Shown here: positions 1 to 11,300 of the stretch, piece by piece
Numbering within the stretch: position 1 is the first letter of the stretch
Layout of the letters: every line of letters starts with the position of its first letter
Assembly (NCBI RefSeq): GCF_000005505.3
Contig: NC_016134.3
Location: forward strand, 2,914,001-2,978,000
Source of the DNA: Brachypodium distachyon
Taxonomy: Eukaryota > Streptophyta > Magnoliopsida > Poales > Poaceae
DNA: 64,000 nucleotides
Reading direction: 5' to 3'
Translations under genes and position numbers: made by a program
The notes under the pieces: generated by a model
What the model saw: only the letters and a program-made list of their open reading frames with translations
What the model was told of the DNA's origin: nothing
Databases searched by the model: none

Positions 1-573
1 TCATGCGTGATTAAAGGCACAATTGGATACGTCGCACCAGGTCAGCAATGTTTCTTGAATTGGAGTCGAATTATATATTAATTGCTAATGCTTCTCAACA
101 ATTGTTCCAAATTGAATTGATGAGTGAGATTCCCGATTCCATGTCTACTCATTAATCATTGTGTATGTAGCCATCATTAACTTCCATCTGTATGTTTATC
201 AGAGTATGGCTCGGGATCTGAAGCCTCCACAGCTGGTGACATATACAGCTATGGGGTGTTACTATTGGAAATGTTTACTGGAAGAAGGCCAACTGACAGT
301 TTCATTAATGGTGCGACCAGTCTTGTTGACTATGTCAAAGTGGCCTACCCTGATAAGCTACTGGAAATACTGGATGCTACTGCAACCTACAGCGGAAACA
401 CGCAACATATCATGGATATATTCTTACATCCTATATTTAAGCTCGGTCTAGCTTGCTGTGAGGACTCTCCCAGGCACAGAATGAAGATGAATGTTGTAGT
501 CAAGGAATTGAACTCCATAAGGAAGGCATGTGCGGCTCATCTACCTGTTCATGAGTTTCGGGGATCCGCCTAG
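1..573 (+). CDS. LRR receptor-like kinase, 3' end (partial)
   Basis: C-terminal part of a membrane Ser/Thr kinase of the XA21/FLS2-like LRR-RLK class (subfamily XII by resemblance). Exons are 1-40 and 203-573. The first exon encodes the activation-segment motif GTIGYVAP and stops one base into a Glu codon. The intron (41-202, GT...AG) joins in frame to EYGSGSEAST, giving the kinase subdomain VIII APE motif. Subdomain IX (GDIYSYGVLLLEM) and the family signature TGRRPTD follow, then the C-lobe and a stop at 571-573. The LRR ectodomain, membrane segment and N-lobe lie outside the window to the left. An intron near the APE motif is usual in this subfamily. The visible frame is intact, but whether the whole gene is functional cannot be seen. 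Confidence 0.88.
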
Positions 574-674
574 TCGGGCAAAGAATGAAAGGTTACGATC
601 ATCTCTACGCTGCGTGTTGTCACCAATTCACCATGTTCCATTGTGATTACAGAGGCCTGTTCGTGGTGATTCTG

Positions 675-1000
675 AAGTCACCATTTTACTTCCATTTTCC
701 ATCCAGTATGTTTCGTCACCATCCGTGCTTCCTTTTTAGAGTATTCAAGAAAATCCATGTGCCATTGTATTGAAAGTATAAGTGATTCTCTTGTAATCAT
801 CAGAGAATAAGCTAGTTGGGCCACCATACTCCTAGCAATGTGCTGTTGTCACCCTGTGGCAATGTGCTACGAAAGCCAGTTTGTGGCAATTACATTTCAC
901 TCTCCATTTCCCACCCAATATGTTCTATCTTAGCATATGTAACAGAATTTTGTGCCGTTGTATTGAAAGCAGAGGCGATTTACTTGCAATCCTCAGATTT
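675..1000. repeat. Imperfect tandem duplication behind the kinase gene
   Basis: Two diverged copies of a ~120-130-bp block (about 675-808 and 883-998) share phrases such as TTGTATTGAAAG followed by GATT.ACTTG.AATC.TCAGA. They lie just after the kinase stop codon, so they may be in its 3' UTR. 574-1464 otherwise shows no gene. Confidence 0.5.
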
Positions 1001-1464
1001 TCACCAAGACTGCATCCCGGCGCAAAGTGCAGAACCATTCGATGATATTGTCAAAGGCAAAAGTAAATACATTTTGTAGAATCCTCGTGTCCTTTGATGA
1101 GGGGAGGTATGCGACTATGGCTACCACTTCCATTCCATTCCATCTTTTTTTTTAAGTTCGTCCAAGGAAGCTTTATACTAGAAAAATTGAAAGTTTGTCC
1201 AAACAAAATTTGGAATTTTGCCCATGAAAATTTGTTGAAAGGTCATCCACAATTTTGAAACATCACTCTTCTTAAAAAAGTAAAAAATGAAAGTTTATTT
1301 CAGGTTCTGAAAATCTTCAGAAAAAACTGCAAGCTCATCTATAAAAACCCATCTGATCGAACACCTCTGCTGCCAAACAACTTTCTTGAGGCTGCACAGA
1401 TGAGCCACGCGTACCTTAAGAATTTTTCTGGAGTTGCGCACAACAACTAGACTGGATTTTTTTT

Positions 1465-2124
1465 GAGTGAATTCCATTTTTTACCCCCTTATTATATGTT
1501 GAGTAAAATACACCACTAGTCCATGAACTCGGCAAAAATGAACACTTTAGTCCACGAACTCAAAAAACGCACACGTAAACCCCTAAACTGGGACTGCTGT
1601 GTTACTTTAGCCCAAAAACGGTTCAGCGAGGTTTAAACACGCCACGTCGGCTTCGGCTACCCTTTCACTGGCGTCCTCTCGTCAAAATTGAGCATTGTGG
1701 ACTTGATAGCAACCAAGGACGTGGTTCTTAGGGGCCCATGATCCATGTTTGGGCGCAGCCGCCTTGCCCCTCGTGGGCGGTTCGGGCATGGTGATTTTGC
1801 AAAAAAAAAACCTTAAGAAAATAGATAGCATCCCACAGTCCTGGCCGAAACCGACGTGGTGGCCACATGGCGTGTTTAAGCCTCGCCGAACTGTTTTTGG
1901 ACTAAAGTGACACAGTAGCCCCAGTTTAGGGGTTTAAGTGTGCATTTTCCGAATTCGTGGACTAAAGTGTTTATTTTTGCCGAGTTCATGGACTAGTGGT
2001 GTATTTTACTCTTATATGTTTTTGACACAAGTTTTCTTAAATGGAATAAATTTTTGGAAATTCTCTTAAATGAGGTAGATTCTGTCAAAAACATATAATA
2101 AGGGGGTAAAAATGGAATTCACTC
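1465..2124. mobile_element. Outer palindromic Mutator-type MITE (split by another element)
   Basis: Left arm 1465-1500 begins GAGTGAATTCCATTTTTTAC. The right end at 2124 carries its complement (GGTAAAAATGGAATTCACTC). With the insert at 1501-2011 and one target copy removed, about 140 bp remain with ~43-bp inverted ends. Flanks 1456-1464 and 2125-2133 are both nearly pure T, compatible with a 9-bp target duplication but low in complexity. Confidence 0.7.
1501..2011. mobile_element. Inner non-autonomous Mutator-like MITE with 9-bp TSD
   Basis: Starts GAGTAAAATACACCACTAGT and ends with its reverse complement. The inverted arms continue for about 150 bp (to ~1660 and from ~1848). The flanks are a perfect 9-bp direct repeat, TTATATGTT (1492-1500 and 2012-2020), the duplication length typical of Mutator-like transposition. 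No coding capacity. It sits inside the outer MITE, so it arrived later. Confidence 0.85.
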
Positions 2125-2965
2125 TTTTTTTTTATGGCAACAGACTGGGATCTAGCCTACTCCAGGTGATCAAGTTCAGCGATGACCAGCTCGCTGTTAA
2201 AAATCAAGGTATCCAGCTCCTCCAAATCTTCAGCCCGCGACGAACAGCTTTCAATTGGGCTACAATTAAGCCAGCAGACGAGGAAGCACGGGTCAGCCTC
2301 AACCACTCTTGCACGAACAACACCAACTTCTTCACTCCATCATGGCAGCATTGCATGTTTACTAATATTATAAGGTAGTGGTTCCGCTTAACAGCTCCAA
2401 TGTGTAAAGTGGCAAATGATTTTAGGATTTTATTATATGTAGAGTGGGAAATCATTATTAGATGGAAGATCATGTTCATGTGGTGACAAATAGTGAAGCG
2501 CCTATCGATTTTTTTTTTTTGGCTTATTTTTTACTTTCTTTTTCTAGTTTTTCATAGCTCCTTGCATGTGTGAGTCACAATTATCAGTTATCAGATGTAG
2601 ACATTGGTTTGAGATTGCTCACAAGGTCTTAATCAGATAATGTCACGCTATCCGTCCGTATTTCTCACATTTTTATTAAAATCTCTATAGAAATGACAAT
2701 CCCCGAACAAGAACCTTGAAAACTCTAAACACTGAATACCATGAAATAAGAAATCAATGATCAACTCTACTTCCCTGCCAAAAAAAAGACCGACTCTACC
2801 ATTATATGTCCCAACTCTTGACCGGTGACCGATTGTACCATGTATATGTTCAAAGTCTCATATTAATTTTGATCCAATGCAATGCCAAACAGAGCATAAG
2901 GCATGTTTTGTTGTCTATTCTAGAGTGAGGGTTGCTAATTAACTTCTATTTTTTTTCTCGAGACT
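2125..2965. other. Intergenic, no recognised feature
   Basis: AT-rich sequence with short homopolymers. Several short open frames exist, but none has a recognisable domain or splice context. Confidence 0.5.
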
Positions 2966-2974
2966 ATTTATCTA

Positions 2975-3152
2975 GGCGAAGTATCCAGTGAAAATGGCTT
3001 TTCAGTGCAAATGTGAAAATTTCCGTCGTGAGCCGTTGGATCCAGATCGTGCGATGCGGAGCAAACCTAGTGGAACTAATCGGCCACTTAAACCCGTTTT
3101 GCACTTAACCCCCTGGCAAAATCACCGGATCGGACTTTCCCCGTGCCAATTC
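2975..3152 (+). repeat. MULE left terminal inverted repeat
   Basis: Begins GGCGAAGTATCCAGTG. It is the reverse complement of 7082-7259, with one mismatch in the outer ~167 bp and small differences at the inner edge. Confidence 0.93.
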
Positions 3153-3159
3153 ATCTCAA

Positions 3160-3560
3160 AATTCCCCATTGTTGTGCAGCGTCGCCTGCAATCGCCAACG
3201 CCGGCCGCCCGTCCTCGACAGCGTTGTCCGCCCTCCCTGGACCGGCAGCCTCGACCAGCCCTCGACCAGGCAGCGCGCGGTGTTCTCTGGTCTCCAGCCA
3301 GGCGACGGCGACTTCCACGAAGGAGATGGCCCGTGCGACGGCGACCTCCTCCACGGCAACCTCTGCGACGAGGAACTCCTCCACGGAGACCTTGCGGCTC
3401 GCGCTGCCCCCACGCGACGAAGACCCGGCGGCCGCGGTGTTGCCTTGATGCGACGGATACCCAGTTGTTTTCCGTACCTGAAGAACAAAGTGTTATCTGT
3501 AATTTTGCTGTCCTGTACTGTACTTGAGTGGTGGATCTGCAGGCAGTAGTATCCTGAGGC
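3160..3560 (+). other. GC-rich subterminal block of the MULE
   Basis: Strongly GC-rich stretch just inside the left repeat. It contains an open plus-strand frame from an ATG at 3143 to 3448 (101 codons: Ala/Ser/Thr-rich) and several overlapping frames on both strands. The other end of the element has a similar GC-rich block that holds the first transposase exon. This one could be the promoter or first exon of a second, convergent transcript, as mudrB is in maize MuDR. No domain is recognisable and coding is not established. Confidence 0.25.
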
Positions 3561-3686
3561 AAAATGTTTTTCTCTGGTTGTGTTTGTACAGATTGAAATT
3601 CTGGAGATTGGAGTAGTATTTGTACAGGCACATCCCTATGTACAGATTGAAATTGAAGTAATTTTGTACAGGCAAATTAACCTGGA

Positions 3687-3816
3687 GCTAGCCCCAGTTT
3701 CAGTTTTACCTGGAACTTGTTTCAGTTTCATGCAAGTCTATTGATATAAAAGCTAGTTCCAGTTTCAGTTTTACCTGGTACTTGTTTCAGTTTCATGTGA
3801 GTCTATTGACATAAAC
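3687..3816. repeat. 65-bp tandem duplication inside the MULE
   Basis: 3687-3751 and 3752-3816 are two adjacent copies of a 65-bp unit beginning GCTAG..CCAGTTTCAG, with a few mismatches. It lies downstream of the transposase stop. The phrase TACAGATTGAAATT is also repeated nearby (3588 and 3641). Confidence 0.8.
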
Positions 3817-4185
3817 ACAGCATAAAAATGATCACATTTGTCATTTCACCTTTTATAATGCAAACATGGACTGGGCATCATCTTCTGTAATTCAATTGAC
3901 AAAACAGAATTCTTACATGAGATCCCTTCTTACATAGTTTCAGAAAATAAACAACTGGACAGCTCTAAGAAGAACTACAAGCCCATCTAAAAATCACGCA
4001 ACACATGAGATTGACCGGCAGGTTGCCTCCAAGAAATGCATCATAAGATTTCTGAACTCAGAAATATGGTCGAGCATCAACAGAATCTGCAGTTTCACAT
4101 GAACAAATAAGTATGGTGATGAGTATAGTTCATAATTTTTTGAAGAAAAATATTTTTTCTGGAATGGCAAGTACCTGTCATATTC

Positions 4186-7034
4186 TTAGTTGTTGTTAGG
4201 ACAATTATGGCTGTCATGGAAGCCGACTTGCCTACATTTCTTGCATGTTCTAGGAATTTTCTTTTTTTGTCCACCACTATTTTTCTTCGCCTCTCCAACC
4301 TTGTTTTTATTCTCCTCTCCATCCTTAGTTTTCTTCGCTTCCCCATCCTTATTTTGATGCCCACCCTTGTCTAAGTGTCCCTTAATTCTTTTGCATCTCC
4401 CCTTTGTGCGGACATCAGTTGGTGGATGAATTTCAACTTGATTAGGCATAGTACAACCACCATTTGCCTCGAACTCATCTTGTCTACTAGGACGATTGGT
4501 GGCAATCCTTTGAGACACATTTCTTTTCATGTCCACAAGAAGGTTTCTTAATGCTTCCAATTCTTCAGGAGATTGTTCGGCCAACCTGATTGTGTCATCC
4601 AATGTTTGGTGTATCTCGGAAACCATTTTCCGCTTTGCCAAATCTAAGGAACTACTTTCATTCTCTTCTAGCAAGTTTCCAGAGCTATCATATACTACCC
4701 TCCCGTTAACCGTTTTCTTCCATCTATCCAAAATAAAATGGCTAGGGAGCTCACTCATCTTTGCACCTCTCAGAACCATGATGATATGTCGGCATGGAAT
4801 TCCACGTGTCTCAAATAGCATGCAAGAGCAACGAGCACTCTTGGATGTTGTGTTGAATTGAACTTCTCGAGACTTGAAAGAGCGGGCACCACCTATTATC
4901 GTGGTTCTCACATCACCTTCTTGTGATATGTTTTCAATCAAGCAATGATCTCTAGATGCACGCACCTCCTTTTGAAAAGATGAGAAAACTGCATGAGTGA
5001 AGAACAGGCTAGCATGCTTCTCGATCTCCCAGGATGTAATCAGTGGAGGCATAGAATTGAGGCATTCATGGTCAGCCTTGAGTTCATTCTGGCGTTGTTC
5101 TTCTAGAGCCGTACTAATCCTAATCCAAAACTCGACCAAAGCATGTTTGTAACCAATAAAATGGTTGAAAAACGAGTTAGCACTCTCTGACCTTGAAGTG
5201 GTTCTTAGAATCTCACCCAAGAATACACCTCTGAAGTAGGCCGGTATCCAAGATTCATGAAGTTCATATCTCTTAGAAAACCATGTGTTGTCCTCTAGAC
5301 CAAATTCAGAAATCATGGAAGACCATTTTGCCTCAAATTCAGTCGAGTTTTCAGAGCCCCATACACATGAGTTAATGGTACTATAGAAATGTTCATCCTC
5401 TCTTAGCGGAGGACCAACCTTTTCCGGAAGCTTTCTCATTATGTGCCACATGCATAACCTATGGACAGTGTTATGCATAACATCTTCAATTGCAATCTTC
5501 ATGCTTTGGTCTTCATTAGTTACGATGAGTCTAGGTGCTGCACCATCCATTGCTTTTAAGAATGTCTGAAACAACCATTTATACGACTCTATCGTCTCAT
5601 TAACAATCAAGGCGGCACCATAAAAAACAGATGCCATGTGATGGTTTATTCCTGTGAATGGGCAAAAAATCATGCTGTATTGGTTGGTATTATATGTAGA
5701 GTCGAAAGACACCATCTCTCCAAATAAAGCATAATTCTTTCTGCAACAAGCATCAGCCCAAAACACATGTGTCAACCGGTTTTTATCATCCAAAACATAC
5801 TCAAAGAAGAATCCTGGGTTGATTTCCTGCCTCTTCCTGAGGTTGTCAATGAACATTTGAGCATCTGAATCCTTGAAAGTACTTCTCATGTCACGATGAT
5901 AATTCTGCAGGTCTCTCTTTGTGCACCCCACGAACTCAAAACCGCCCTCACCAACACGAAGCAATCTAAAGGCCCCAGCTGTTCCAATGCTAGCTGCGTG
6001 GCATGTGAATAGTGTGTCCTTGGCCTTATCACTGACTTGTCGGTTAGACTTGATTAAATGTTGCTTCCTAGGTGTGACAAATTCATGGGTGTGTTCTTCA
6101 TGAAAATATGATACCGCGTATTTGCCATCTTTCATATGCTTCACGGTTATCATGGCCTCGCAACCACATCTTGTGATCTTTCTTGCATGTGTTCTTTTCT
6201 TCTCGTCACCTTTCTTCTCTCCATTCAACTCCTTCTTGGGTTTCTCCTCATTATTTCTTCGAAAACCTGATTTGCCACAAAGAAAACGCCTCCAGACTAC
6301 AACGTTATCTACAGTCCTCTTTTGTCCAATTCGAACTGAAAATCCTACATTGTGTGCATATGCCTTGTAGAACTCCTCGACTTCTTCCATATTGTCAAAA
6401 GCCATACCTACAGCGGGCTTCAAGTTTTCATCACATTCAGGTGTACATGATGAAGCCTAAAAATTACAACACCAATTTGTCATACAAGTTACTAATTGTT
6501 AGAGAAATTCAAACAAAATTGTGGTAATAATGATACTCACACAAACTGGGCCGATTGTAGCTCTCTTTTTTGGTGTACTGAAGCTATCCAGATTGATCGG
6601 GGGAGGTTGTATTTCCGTATAATTGCGCCCTCCGTCATCACAAAGATGTGTTTGCAAAGCCAAATCAGAACCAAGCTACGAGGAAGAATAGAAGGGGTAT
6701 GATTAGTTTGCATCAATTGTAGCAATAGAGATCAATGAGGCGACGATACCTCGATCGATTAATAATTTGTTACCTGTGCAGGGCTACGAGGAGGCGGGTG
6801 CGTGGTTGGGGACTGAGGAGCAGCGAGGCCGCTGATTACGACGGGCCGCAGTGGTGCGTGCTCGTCAGGTAGATTCATGGTGGGTGGAGGACGGTGGTTC
6901 ACGACCGAGTCCAGTGGAGGCCGGTGGCTCACAGCCGGGGCTGACGGAGGCGATGGTCTAGGGTAGGCGGCTGCTGCTACTCGTCCAGGGCGTGCAGCCA
7001 GCGGTGGTCGAGGGCCGGCTGCAGGATTCTCCAT
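4186..7034 (-). CDS. MULE transposase, FAR1-related, three exons
   Basis: Encodes the transposase of the surrounding Mutator-like element, a nuclear protein that binds the terminal repeats and cuts DNA. Exons on the minus strand are 7034-6774, 6675-6541 and 6456-4186. All junctions are GT-AG and in phase 0, giving 888 aa. The N-terminus (1-87) is Pro/Ala-rich. A FAR1-type WRKY-GCM1 zinc domain lies at about 157-260, the MULE DDE core at about 350-560 (FDSTY Asp ~384, TNEDQ Asp ~448, a SESANSF motif near 556), a SWIM zinc finger at about 675-694 (CxC...CxH) and a C-terminal zinc knuckle (CxxC...H...C). No frameshift or stop breaks the frame. FAR1/FHY3 light-signalling factors are domesticated relatives; the flanking inverted repeats and TSD show that this one is a transposon gene. 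Confidence 0.9.
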
Positions 7035-7081
7035 GGCTGGCCCTGAAGACGATGCGTTCAGTGATCGAAACGATGGAATAG

Positions 7082-7259
7082 GAATTGGCGGGGGGAAAGT
7101 CCGATCCGGTGATTTTGCCAGGGGGTTAAGTGCAAAACGGGTTTAAGTGGCCGATTAGTTCCACCAGGTTTGCTCCGCATCGCACGATCTGGATCCAACG
7201 GCTCACGACGGAAATTTTCACATTTGCACTGAAAAGCCATTTTCACTGGATACTTCGCC
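7082..7259 (-). repeat. MULE right terminal inverted repeat
   Basis: Mirror of 2975-3152 and ends ...CTGGATACTTCGCC. The transposase ATG lies 48 bp inside it, so the repeat probably carries the promoter, as in other MULEs. Confidence 0.93.
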
Positions 7260-7359
7260 ATTTATCCATAACGACCTGTGAAATAAGTTAAACATAGTAA
7301 CACAATAGTTTATCAAATCACAAATTGAGGCTAAATAGTTAAATTAACACTCCACCAAA

Positions 7360-7615
7360 ACCCTTTCCGTCTTCCAAATAAGCTGGCTTTTCATAAAAGC
7401 CGCGTATTTGATTTCATTAAGATAAGGTTTTGATCGAAATTGCTTTACTAATATGTGTCTTTGAAGACATGAAATTTATACAATAGATTCTTCTTCAAAA
7501 GTTCTTTATGATAATTGTAGTTACCTACCATCTAAATTAGAAATTAATAAATATATTATTGGTCAAAACTTTGTCTTGACGAAACAAAATACGTCAACTT
7601 TGTAAAAATATATAT
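7360..7615. mobile_element. Diverged MITE related to the element at 63345
   Basis: GGTCAAAA.TTGTCTT.ACGAAACAAAATA at about 7561-7595 closely matches the right arm of the MITE at 63345-63570. The left side (TTCATTAAGATAAGGTTTTGATC) matches its left arm loosely. The terminal bases are degraded. Confidence 0.4.
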
Positions 7616-7682
7616 TAATTGTTAATTTTCTCATAATAATATATATAATAATAATAAAAGTGGGCCTGGGTAGGCTGTCCTG

Positions 7683-7714
7683 CAGAGAGAGAGAGGGGGG
7701 GGGGGGGGGGGGGG
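7683..7714. repeat. (GA)n followed by a 20-base G run
   Basis: Seven GA-type dinucleotides run into about 20 consecutive G residues (7695-7714). It lies ~600 bp upstream of the GAUT start codon, near the start of its 5' region. Such runs are error-prone in sequencing, so the exact length is uncertain. Confidence 0.85.
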
Positions 7715-8196
7715 AGTAGTTAGCCAAGTAACCTTCTTTCCCGGAACAATCAATTTTCATATCCATCTGATTCTGATCTGTGTTTGAGTTTGACGACCCA
7801 ACCAAACCACACGAGACACGACCCGATCTGACTCCCATTCTTCCTTCCTCCCCCTCGTCTGTTCATCGGCTCAAATCGAATCGAATCCTTCCTCCCTTGC
7901 TAATCCCCGATCTCCAGCTCAAACCCTTCTTCCCCCGCGCGGCACAAATCCATCCATCCTCGCGCGCGCGTGCGTGAGTGCGCAGAGGAATCCATCCTAG
8001 CCAGCCCCGATTCGGTTTCTTGATCCGGGCCGGGGGGGGTGTCCAGGAAACAGGGGAAATCAAGAACCCTCCCCCCGCCCCTGCTGCTGCGAGGACGGAG
8101 TGGGGGATCTGTCGGTCGGCCGGTCGATCGCTTCTTGGCGGTTTCCGTTGGCTTCCCCCCAATGCCGGATCCGGCGGCCGCCTGGCTGCTGCCGTC

Positions 8197-8364
8197 ATGG
8201 CGCCTCTGAATCTCGCGGGCTGCCGCGGGGCCCGCCGATGCTTGCTGGATTCTCGGCCGAGGAGGGAGGAGCTGGAGTCGCCGCCGCCGCGGCAGGCGGC
8301 CAGGGGGAGCGAGGATGCAGATCCGGCTGTCGCCGAGCATGAGGAGCATCACCATCTCCAGTAG
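8197..8364 (+). other. Upstream ORF overlapping the GAUT start codon
   Basis: A 55-codon frame starts at an ATG in good context (GTCATGG) at 8197 and ends at a TAG at 8362-8364, 50 bases past the main ATG at 8315 and in another frame. If the transcript begins upstream of 8197, as the CG-rich 7.9-8.3 kb stretch suggests, ribosomes using this start would bypass the GAUT ATG. The peptide resembles nothing I know. Its role is inferred from position only. Confidence 0.5.
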
Positions 8365-11300
8365 CAATGGGTTGCTAGACTTGATGAAGCTCAAGGCCGC
8401 CGCGCGCCACTTCTCCTACCGCACCGTCTTCCACACCGTCCTCATCCTCGCCTTCCTCCTCCCTTTCGTCTTCATCCTCACCGCCGTCATGACTCTCGAG
8501 GGCTTCAACAAGTGCTCCTCCCTAGGTATGCATCCCATTGCTCTGTCAGTTCCGTCCTCGGAGTGATGTAGTAGCGGCAGCCTTCGTTGCTTTAGAGTTT
8601 AGACAACGTAGGGGCCAACAAGAGACGCACAATGGGCTCGCTTGGTGTGAATTGTGCTGCAGTTAGGTTGTTGAATGATGGTCAGGCGGTTGATAGCTCT
8701 CTCGGGTTTATCCTGAATCTACATTAGTGCATCTGCACTGGTGATGACGTAGGGTTACTTGCCAACTGGTGCTACTAGAATGTAGTGTCCATTTGGGCCA
8801 TTTATGCGGTTGCGTAAATTCTTACCATGCTGATTGACTGCTTTCTTAGTTTGCTTAAGCTGCTGAAACCACTTAGGCCTTGTTTGGTACTAGAGTTTTT
8901 GGGGTGTTTTCTAGGGTATTATCCACTCCAAATTGAAAACACTAGAAACCTCAAATGGTTGTTTGGTACGAAGGGTTTAGAGGGGATTATCCCTAGTTTT
9001 CCACCACAAACATTCCATTTTTGTACCAAATTAAAACACTTCTCATACTAGTGTTCTTCTAAGAAAACACTAGTGTTTTGGATTTTTGAGAGTTTTGGGT
9101 GAACACCCAAACCCCTCAAATACCAAAACACTAGTGGCTAAAAAATACACCAACACCAAACAAGGCCTTAGTTAGCTCAGAGGAATCCTGCTGTCGTTTT
9201 TGAAAAATCAGAAGTTGGGTCCAAATGTCATGCCCAGAAAAATGCTAAATTTGGGCCTATCATCCGAGGCTACTTGCTGTCATGGGGTTAGTTTATTATT
9301 TGAAAGCTCCCAAGTAATAAGTGACTTATTGTTGTGATGGAGGGCTGAACTGATGCAATATGGACTTCAGCATGCGATGTGCCTATCTTTCAAATTTCTA
9401 AACCCATGGTAACAATTGTTGTGCATTACATCCCACTGTCTTGGCTCTTCAGGTTTAGAGTTTCTGCCATCTTTTAGAAAGGAAGCGAAAAAAACGCATT
9501 TCATCTGTATTTGAATAACTTTGGTTGTTGAGCACTTGAGTTGTCAGCACCCCAATTACTTTGTAGCCTATCCCCTTTTTATTTCTCTTATGTTCAATAT
9601 TTTTTTTTCTGCTTGAATTGGTCTATACATGTTCCTTATTGTTTGGCCATCTTCTCCAGCATGATTTTGACTCAATGATTAAATTTATGCATGAGCAAAC
9701 TGTCTAATGTATTGGGTCAATCACTTGCTGCTAATTCATTGATGACTATTCTCAGATTGTCTGGGCAGACGGTTAGGTCCACGCCTTCTTGGTAGGGGTG
9801 ACGATGGCTCCATGGTACTAATATGCACTTTCCTCTTTTCGTTGATTCTTTTGATGATTTCCTTTTTTTTTAACCAATTGCCGTGTTCTTATGCACAGAG
9901 GCTTACAAGAGATTTGTATAGGATGCTTGATGAAATAAATTCCGAGGATGTTCCTGGTGATCTAAAAGGGGCAGAATCTTTTGATGAATTCATTTTGGAT
10001 ATGAAGAATAATGATTATAATTTGAAGTCATTTGCTTTTAGGCTGAAGGCCACGGTAAGCATTGACGCTAATGTCTGTACACCTTTTTTCTCCAAGCAAT
10101 TTTTTTCTTCGATTCATTACTTTGGAGTTCAGTTGTAAAATCTGTGCTTGAACATGACCTATATTTCCTTTGAACTTTGACTGTAAAGCTTGTATCTATT
10201 CGATGAGACATTAGTTATGTTGGTAGCTAAAATTGTACTCATATAACAGTGATAATGCCATGATGGACAAACCAACCAGCTGTCATGAAATTTTGTGTTA
10301 TTTTGCTATTTCTTTCAAGTTTATTCTTCAATTAATAGCTTTTATCTAGCTACATTGAACCTCAAAACACTTCATAGTGCCGAAAATAAGTGGCTCAACA
10401 CATTTATCGCTTACAAATGATGAAATGAATACCCTTTGGCTACTTGTATATTGATCACTTAAGCTCCTAAAGTTGCTAAACACAAAGAACAAAGCTCGTG
10501 CAACTGCTGATCACTAACCTAAAGTTCTAAGTACCTGCTATCTGCTTATCTTTGTTTGACAAATTCAGTTCTTATACTCATTGTGTACATAACAACACGC
10601 AGATGGAAAGCATGGATAAGGAACTGAGGTCATCCAGATTATCGGAGCAGCTAAACAAACACTATGCAGCAATTGCAATTCCTAAGGGCCTTTATTGCCT
10701 TTCACTGCGTCTAACTGATGTATACTCCTCAAATGCCCTTGCGAGGAAACAACTACCACCCCCTGAGTTGGTTCCTCGTCTTTCCGACAACTCCTATTTC
10801 CACTTTGTTTTGGCATCAGATAATATCCTTGCAGCTTCAGTTGTGGTCAGATCAACGGTTAGATCATCGTTGAAACCTGAGAGGATAGTCTTTCACGTCA
10901 TTACTGACAAAAAGACCTATCCTGCCATGCATTCATGGTTTGCTTTGAATCCTCTTTATCCTGCCATTGTTGAGGTGAAGGGTGTTCACCAATTTGAATG
11001 GTTGACAAAAGAAAATGTGCCAGTTCTTCAAGCTATAGAAACTCAGCACATTGTCAGAAGTCGTTATCGTGGAGATCAACTTGCAAAAACCACTGTAGGT
11101 GACAGCCCAAGAGTTTTTGCAGCCAAGCTTCAGGCAGGAAGTCCAACATATACTTCTGTGCTCAATCATATCCGTATATATTTGCCTGAGGTATAAGAAC
11201 TTCCTTCCGACTATTTTATGAACAAGGTAACATATATATAACGTAATAGAAAGATGAGGTGAAACAATGACTACTGCAAACAATGTTTTATTCTCATTGT

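Larger units (their letters stand above)
2975..7259 (-). mobile_element. Autonomous Mutator-like element (MULE), apparently complete
   Basis: A 4,285-bp element bounded by 178-bp terminal inverted repeats (2975-3152 and 7082-7259). Across the outer ~167 bp the two repeats differ at one position only. Flanks 2966-2974 (ATTTATCTA) and 7260-7268 (ATTTATCCA) form a 9-bp target duplication with one mismatch. Inside is one spliced, uninterrupted transposase gene on the minus strand (ATG at 7034, only 48 bp inside the right repeat) and, at the other end, a GC-rich subterminal block. Near-identical repeats, an open transposase frame and a visible TSD suggest a young element that may still be able to move. 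Confidence 0.9.

Noticed and set aside
4186..7034. Domesticated FAR1/FHY3 host gene
   Set aside because: The surrounding 178-bp inverted repeats and 9-bp target duplication show it is still part of a transposon.
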